Positions 7,347 to 10,178 of a DNA stretch of 10,178 bases are shown in pieces (position 1 is the first letter of the stretch; each line of letters begins with the position of its first letter). The position numbers and the translations under genes are program-made. A model generated the notes under the pieces. The model was not told the DNA's origin. It did not search any database and was given only the letters and a program-made list of their open reading frames with translations. The stretch is from Clostridiales bacterium UBA6114 (GTDB lineage: Bacteria > Bacillota > Clostridia > Oscillospirales > Butyricicoccaceae), in assembly GCA_002423435.1 (NCBI GenBank), contig DIWE01000040.1:1-10178 (forward strand), in the 5' to 3' direction.

Positions 7347-8357
7347 TCAATCAATCCAGCCCATCTCTTTATAATATTTCTCCGCGCCCGGATGAAGCTT
7401 CATGACGGGCGTAATGCCAAAGCCGATCATGCTCGGGTCTAAATGCTCCTGCGACGCGTGCATGGACGAAAGCTCGTCCTTGTGCTCCCAAATGGCCTTG
7501 GTCATTTCATAAACAACGTCCTCGGGGACATCGGCTCTGATAAACGCGATCGTAAAGCTTTGGACCGTAGGAATATCCTCATCCATTCCCTCATGGGTGC
7601 CGGCGGGGATGACGCCGGGGGAGAAAAACGCAACGCCTTCGGCAATCTTCTCCGCGTCCTCCTTTTCAATCGGAACGATCCTGATGTCGTCGACCGCGTT
7701 GAGCTCCATAATCGCGGGAACGGGAACGCCGGTAGCGTAAATCAGCGCGTCGATCGAACCGTCCTTGATCGCGTCGTTTGATTCAGACTGCGCGAGATAG
7801 TATGGCGTAAAATCGTCGTATGTAAGTCCCGCGCCCTCGATGACGCCGCGCGCATACACCTCGGCGCCCGAGCCCTTCACTCCGACGCTGACGCGCTTGC
7901 CCTTAATGTCGTAAATCGACTTTATACTGCTCTCGGCGGGCACGACCAGCATAAAGTAGGATGCGTAAGCCGGAAGCCACCCCATCACATTATCAAAGGT
8001 TTCGCCCTGGAAATCCCCGACTCCGTTGACCGCATCATAAGCCGCAACATTGCCCGCGGTGCTCATCGAGAAGGTTCCGTCCTCCGTAAGCCTGAGATTG
8101 TCGGAGCCTCCGCCGGATGCCTCGGGGCTGACCTCGACGTTTTCGACATATTCATTGATGATCTGCGCATGTGCCAAAACAACGCTGTTGATCGTGGAAC
8201 CGGAGGTTCCCGCTCCATAATTTAAATAGACAGTCTGGGAACGCGTCGGCGATGAAGAAGTCCCGGGGTCGGCGTTGGAGGCCGGCGAAGAACCGCAAGC
8301 GGCAAGAGAAAGAATCATGCAGACTGCCAAAAGAATGCCGGTAAACCTTTTAATCAT
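7347..8357 (-). CDS. TAXI family TRAP transporter solute-binding lipoprotein
   Basis: This 336-residue protein starts with a lipoprotein signal peptide: positive MIKR, a hydrophobic stretch, and the lipobox LAAC with C21 as the lipidated residue. A Ser/Pro/Thr-rich linker follows (about 22-42), tethering it to the outer membrane face in a Gram-positive envelope. The mature part begins with YLNYGAGTSGSTINSVV (44-60) and ASGGGSDNLRL (80-90), the equivalents of the TAXI-family glycine-rich start and the EATGGSxENL region. It then shows the DIKGKRVSVGVKGSGAE segment typical of the family. An AGGAG ribosome binding site (8365-8369) lies 7 nt before the ATG. It is the first gene of the sigma-54-type operon and hands its ligand to the fused permease just downstream. 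The ligand is not readable from sequence; an organic acid degraded by the following enzymes is the inference. Confidence 0.93.
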   Translation of the reverse strand: MIKRFTGILLAVCMILSLAACGSSPASNADPGTSSSPTRSQTVYLNYGAGTSGSTINSVVLAHAQIINEYVENVEVSPEASGGGSDNLRLTEDGTFSMSTAGNVAAYDAVNGVGDFQGETFDNVMGWLPAYASYFMLVVPAESSIKSIYDIKGKRVSVGVKGSGAEVYARGVIEGAGLTYDDFTPYYLAQSESNDAIKDGSIDALIYATGVPVPAIMELNAVDDIRIVPIEKEDAEKIAEGVAFFSPGVIPAGTHEGMDEDIPTVQSFTIAFIRADVPEDVVYEMTKAIWEHKDELSSMHASQEHLDPSMIGFGITPVMKLHPGAEKYYKEMGWID

Positions 8358-8473
8358 TTTCAGTCTCCTTTCATAATCAACCCAATGTTTTTAAACTCCA
8401 GCTGCGAGACGACAACACGACGGAAAACAAGCTTGAATTTTGTCGGGGATTATCAAATGACCGCAAGCAACCC

Positions 8474-8487
8474 GCCATGTTCCGGCC
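8474..8487 (-). promoter_or_regulatory. Conserved leader box, copy 2
   Basis: The minus strand reads GGCCGGAACATGGC, one base different from the box at 1118-1131, and lies at the same distance (about 30 nt) downstream of the -12 element of its sigma-54 promoter. Such placement within the transcript start region may reflect a regulatory role. No function is known to me. Confidence 0.4.
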
Positions 8488-8514
8488 ATTCTCTTTCGAC
8501 TCTATCCTTTTTAT

Positions 8515-8532
8515 GAGCAAAACTTATGCCAG
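8515..8532 (-). promoter_or_regulatory. Sigma-54 (-24/-12) promoter of the transporter-lyase-isomerase-hydratase operon
   Basis: The minus strand reads CTGGCATAAGTTTTGCTC, matching TGGCAY-N5-TTGCW with GG (8530-8529) and GC (8518-8517) exactly 10 nt apart. The predicted start of transcription is near 8505, leaving a leader of about 148 nt before the ATG at 8357. It is 16/18 identical to the promoter at 1160-1177. Expression should depend on RpoN (SigL) and an activator that responds to pathway substrate or intermediate; that activator gene is not in the window. Confidence 0.87.
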
Positions 8533-8599
8533 CGGCAACACGGGAGCTCCATATCCGTTTTTGAACAATTTGCAAAGAAAAAGCCTGTCGATTTTGATT

Positions 8600-8653
8600 T
8601 TGCAGCATTTATCAAGGTTACTTTACGTTGCACTGTGCAACACATTGTTGCGC
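8600..8653 (-). promoter_or_regulatory. Upstream activator site for the sigma-54 promoter, copy 2
   Basis: It contains the perfect inverted repeat GTTGCAC-T-GTGCAAC (8627-8641) and a third, slightly divergent half-site GTTGCG at 8647-8652. The third half-site is exactly 20 bp from the palindrome start, as in copy 1. The preceding 8600-8632 is 32/33 identical to 1247-1279. The palindrome centre is about 116 bp upstream of the -12 GC, within two bp of the spacing in the other copy. Only about 115 bp separate the palindrome from the divergent plus-strand ATG, so effects on that gene are possible but not shown. Confidence 0.77.
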
Positions 8654-8755
8654 ATCAGAAACCATTTACCGTCTGATTTATAGAGCGCAATCCATAAAAC
8701 ACATATTGCTTTATGCGGTAATATACTGGAACAGATCAAAAAAGGATGAAACTCT

Positions 8756-9667
8756 ATGTCAACATTAAATCTCACTCCTTCGGACGCAACCTATGTGTCG
8801 AAGTGCAGCCCCGATGAGAATTTTTGCGCCTCGGATATCCTTCGCATAAAAAGCGATAAACGGCTTGGCAATCTGTACGTCGGCCTTATCAAGCTTGACA
8901 TTCCGCCTTTTTTACCCGATATCCGTGTGGATCGGGCTTTTTTATATTTGTTTCTGGACAATCACTATATCGACAGGACGTTCTTTCTGCCGCGGCAGGC
9001 ACTGATCCTGAAAAACCTGTCGAATTTCAGCGAGTGCGCCGCGACATGGTCAAACCGTCCGGCTCATTCCGGCACTCCCTATGCCGTAATCGATTTAAGG
9101 GACAGATTCTGCCTCGAATACGTAAAGTGCGACATCACCGCGCTCGTCTCCGACTGGTCGGATCTGCCGGCGAAAAACTATGGTTTGACCTTAGAGTTGG
9201 CGTCCCCCGTTTGCGGATCGATCTTTTTTGAGTCAAAAAGAGGGAACCATCCGCCGTTTGTCTTGATCGAATATTCCCATAAAAAACCGGAACCGATCTG
9301 CAGGGACGCCCGGATCATAAGCGATTTTGTCGATGAAATACATCGTTTGCAGCAGCAGGGGCCTCGCGCAACCTCACCCTTAATCGATATTTCCCGCTCC
9401 AAAACCGTTTCCGTTTTTGTCCAGAACCTCGGATCAAACCCGGTTACAGCGCATCTCCAGATCAGCCCGGACGGGTCAAGCTTCATCGACGATCCGCAGC
9501 TTGTCAGACTCACGGATCAGAACCCGGCCGTAATCGTGCCGTACCGGTTTGCGAAATATTTAAGAACGGTGGTCCAAAGCGACAACGGCACCGGGCATAT
9601 CAATGTTAATATCCGGTATCAGTCCCAGCTTCTCGACTATTCATTCGAGTGTCTAAAGGCTCCGTAA
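8756..9667 (+). CDS. DNRLRE domain-containing protein (putative structural/surface-type protein)
   Basis: This 303-residue protein has two parts. Residues about 4-173 resemble the DNRLRE (disaggregatase-related) beta-sandwich domain: N-terminal Tyr-Val start, LRIKSDKRLGNLYVGLIKLDIP (30-51, one strand pair), ATWSNRP (96-102), a VKCDITALVSDW segment (123-134), NYGLTLEL (141-148) and FFESKRG (157-163). Residues about 212-290 form a second beta-rich unit beginning SRSKTVSVFVQNLGSNPV, similar in style to small C-terminal domains found in clostridial repeat proteins (DUF6385-like, from memory). No signal peptide or membrane segment is visible. The ribosome binding site is AAAGGATG, about 9 nt before the ATG. 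It is divergent from the metabolic operon and is followed by a repeat protein gene in the same direction. DNRLRE domains occur in surface and carbohydrate-associated proteins; its role here is not known. Confidence 0.82.
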   Translation: MSTLNLTPSDATYVSKCSPDENFCASDILRIKSDKRLGNLYVGLIKLDIPPFLPDIRVDRAFLYLFLDNHYIDRTFFLPRQALILKNLSNFSECAATWSNRPAHSGTPYAVIDLRDRFCLEYVKCDITALVSDWSDLPAKNYGLTLELASPVCGSIFFESKRGNHPPFVLIEYSHKKPEPICRDARIISDFVDEIHRLQQQGPRATSPLIDISRSKTVSVFVQNLGSNPVTAHLQISPDGSSFIDDPQLVRLTDQNPAVIVPYRFAKYLRTVVQSDNGTGHINVNIRYQSQLLDYSFECLKAP

Positions 9668-9705
9668 CCGAATAAGATAAAATAGGCCATTATCAGACAC
9701 AACGC

Positions 9706-9868
9706 TAGGCCTTGTTTGTAAAATCAGTGTGCATGGATTTCTTAAGAATTTTGCGTCGGGCAAGGCAAATTTTTGCAGGCATAATTTGTTTATGGCAAGG
9801 AAATTTAACGCAGCCCGGCGTAAAATTCTATGATAAGACGGGCGCAGGGATTTTACAAACAAGGCCTA
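9706..9868. mobile_element. MITE-like palindromic element with 20-bp terminal inverted repeats
   Basis: The ends TAGGCCTTGTTTGTAAAATC (9706-9725) and its exact reverse complement (9849-9868) are perfect inverted repeats. A second internal pair (GAATTTTGCGTCGGGC at 9746-9761 against 9813-9828, 14/16) lies exactly 40 nt in from each end, so the whole 163 bp can fold into one long imperfect hairpin. The outermost TA at both ends would fit a TA target duplication, as used by IS630/Tc1-mariner elements, with a 159-bp body. No transposase is encoded, so it would be mobilised in trans. It occupies most of the gap between the two plus-strand genes. An attenuator or processing hairpin is a less likely alternative. 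Confidence 0.75.
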
Positions 9869-9897
9869 ATCCTCCAGGAAAGAAGAACGATCGTCAA

Positions 9898-10178
9898 ATG
9901 AATAATCTAGTTTTTAATACAACCGCCTCAGAGCTCAAAACCAGTCTATACGCGCAGGGTCCGGGCGGAAGCGTACAGCCCCTTCAGCTGAATGCAGATC
10001 AAAGCCTGATGGTTGCCGGTGAGTTTTCAATCCCGGGCGGCGTTACGATCAACAACGCGTCGCTCACGGTCGCGGGCGACGTCACCATTTCAAACGCTCT
10101 GCTCACCGTTGCAGGCGAGGTTACGGTCGCGGGCGAGGTTACCATCGCGAATGCCCTGCTCACCGTCGCCGGTGAGGT
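9898..10178 (+). CDS. Repeat protein with VTxxNAxLTVAGE units, 3' end cut by window
   Basis: ATG 9898 opens a frame that runs to the right edge (93 codons plus 2 bases), so it is incomplete. The first about 40 residues (MNNLVFNTTASELKTSLYAQ, then a Gly/Ser/Gln stretch) precede an array of short repeats: VTINNASLTVAGD (49-61), VTISNALLTVAGE (62-74), a shortened VTVAGE (75-80) and VTIANALLTVAGE (81-93). The regular Val/Thr/Leu pattern with Gly turns suggests beta-strand stacking, as in beta-helical or beta-roll proteins. No signal peptide is seen. The nearest purine-rich ribosome site, AGGAAAG (9876-9882), is 15 nt from the ATG, which is long, so the start is not fully certain. It follows the DNRLRE gene in the same direction, with the MITE-like element between them. 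I do not recognise a specific function. Confidence 0.75.
   Translation, partial: MNNLVFNTTASELKTSLYAQGPGGSVQPLQLNADQSLMVAGEFSIPGGVTINNASLTVAGDVTISNALLTVAGEVTVAGEVTIANALLTVAGE
10042..10178 (+). repeat. In-frame tandem repeats (39-bp unit with an 18-bp partial unit)
   Basis: The DNA encodes 13-residue VTxxNAxLTVAGE units, each 39 bp, with one 18-bp short unit (10120-10137) that keeps the frame. Copies differ mainly at third codon positions, so selection on the protein rather than very recent duplication is likely. The array continues beyond the window, so the copy number is unknown. Confidence 0.8.

Larger units (their letters stand above)
8358..8755. other. Divergent intergenic control region
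   Basis: This 398-bp stretch separates the minus-strand transporter operon from the plus-strand DNRLRE gene. It holds, from left to right, the roughly 148-nt leader of the transporter operon, a conserved leader box, a sigma-54 promoter and its upstream activator site. The last 100 bp must contain the start of the plus-strand gene. There I see AT-rich TATACT (8722-8727) and TAATAT (8719-8724) as possible -10 elements, but no convincing -35 at 17 bp. I see no RNA gene or open frame of substance. Confidence 0.7.

Noticed and set aside
9683..9688. TAGGCC just left of the MITE as a possible nested or earlier element end
   Set aside because: Only six bases match the element end, and no partner repeat is seen; chance is sufficient.
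9653..9862. 69-codon minus-strand open frame in the palindromic element
   Set aside because: It covers almost exactly the inverted-repeat element, is too short for a transposase and shows no catalytic motif.
10042..10178. Repeats as a CRISPR array
   Set aside because: The repeats are contiguous, in frame, vary at third codon positions and have no unique spacers.

Overview
The window looks like chromosomal DNA from an anaerobic, moderately GC-rich member of the Bacillota (Clostridia-like). The reasons are strong AGGAGG-type ribosome binding sites, a TTG start behind a good ribosome binding site, a short-lipobox lipoprotein, a TAXI-type TRAP transporter, and DNRLRE-type repeat proteins without signal peptides. 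This is inference from gene content; no rRNA or marker gene is present.

Left and centre (1-8357, all on the minus strand): a catabolic gene set. In transcription order it holds a TAXI solute-binding lipoprotein (8357-7347), a fused TRAP permease (7277-5316), an isocitrate lyase/PEP mutase-superfamily lyase (5263-4358), a PrpF/methylitaconate isomerase-family protein (4323-3160), and the large (3160-1847) and small (1845-1372) subunits of a LeuCD/aconitase-type hydro-lyase. A strong hairpin terminator closes the unit at 1326-1353. A second minus-strand unit then starts with an MmgE/PrpD-family gene (1073 to beyond the left edge).

Isomerase, two-subunit hydratase and C-C lyase together match the last three steps of nicotinate fermentation described in Eubacterium barkeri: methylitaconate to dimethylmaleate to 2,3-dimethylmalate to propionate plus pyruvate. 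The added uptake system and PrpD-like enzyme suggest a stand-alone route for an imported methylated or branched di- or tricarboxylate. A 2-methylcitrate-type route is the main alternative.

Both units carry the same control region: a sigma-54 (-24/-12) promoter with exact GG-N10-GC spacing, preceded about 117 bp upstream by a nearly identical 33-bp block and a GTTGCA-N3-TGCAAC palindrome plus a third half-site. The sequence between promoter and upstream site is not conserved. The natural reading is one unseen sigma-54-dependent activator switching on both units.

Right side (8756-10178, plus strand): a divergently transcribed DNRLRE-domain protein, then a 163-bp MITE-like palindromic element with perfect 20-bp terminal inverted repeats, then the start of a protein built from 13-residue VTxxNAxLTVAGE repeats that runs off the right edge. 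These two genes appear unrelated in function to the metabolic cluster.
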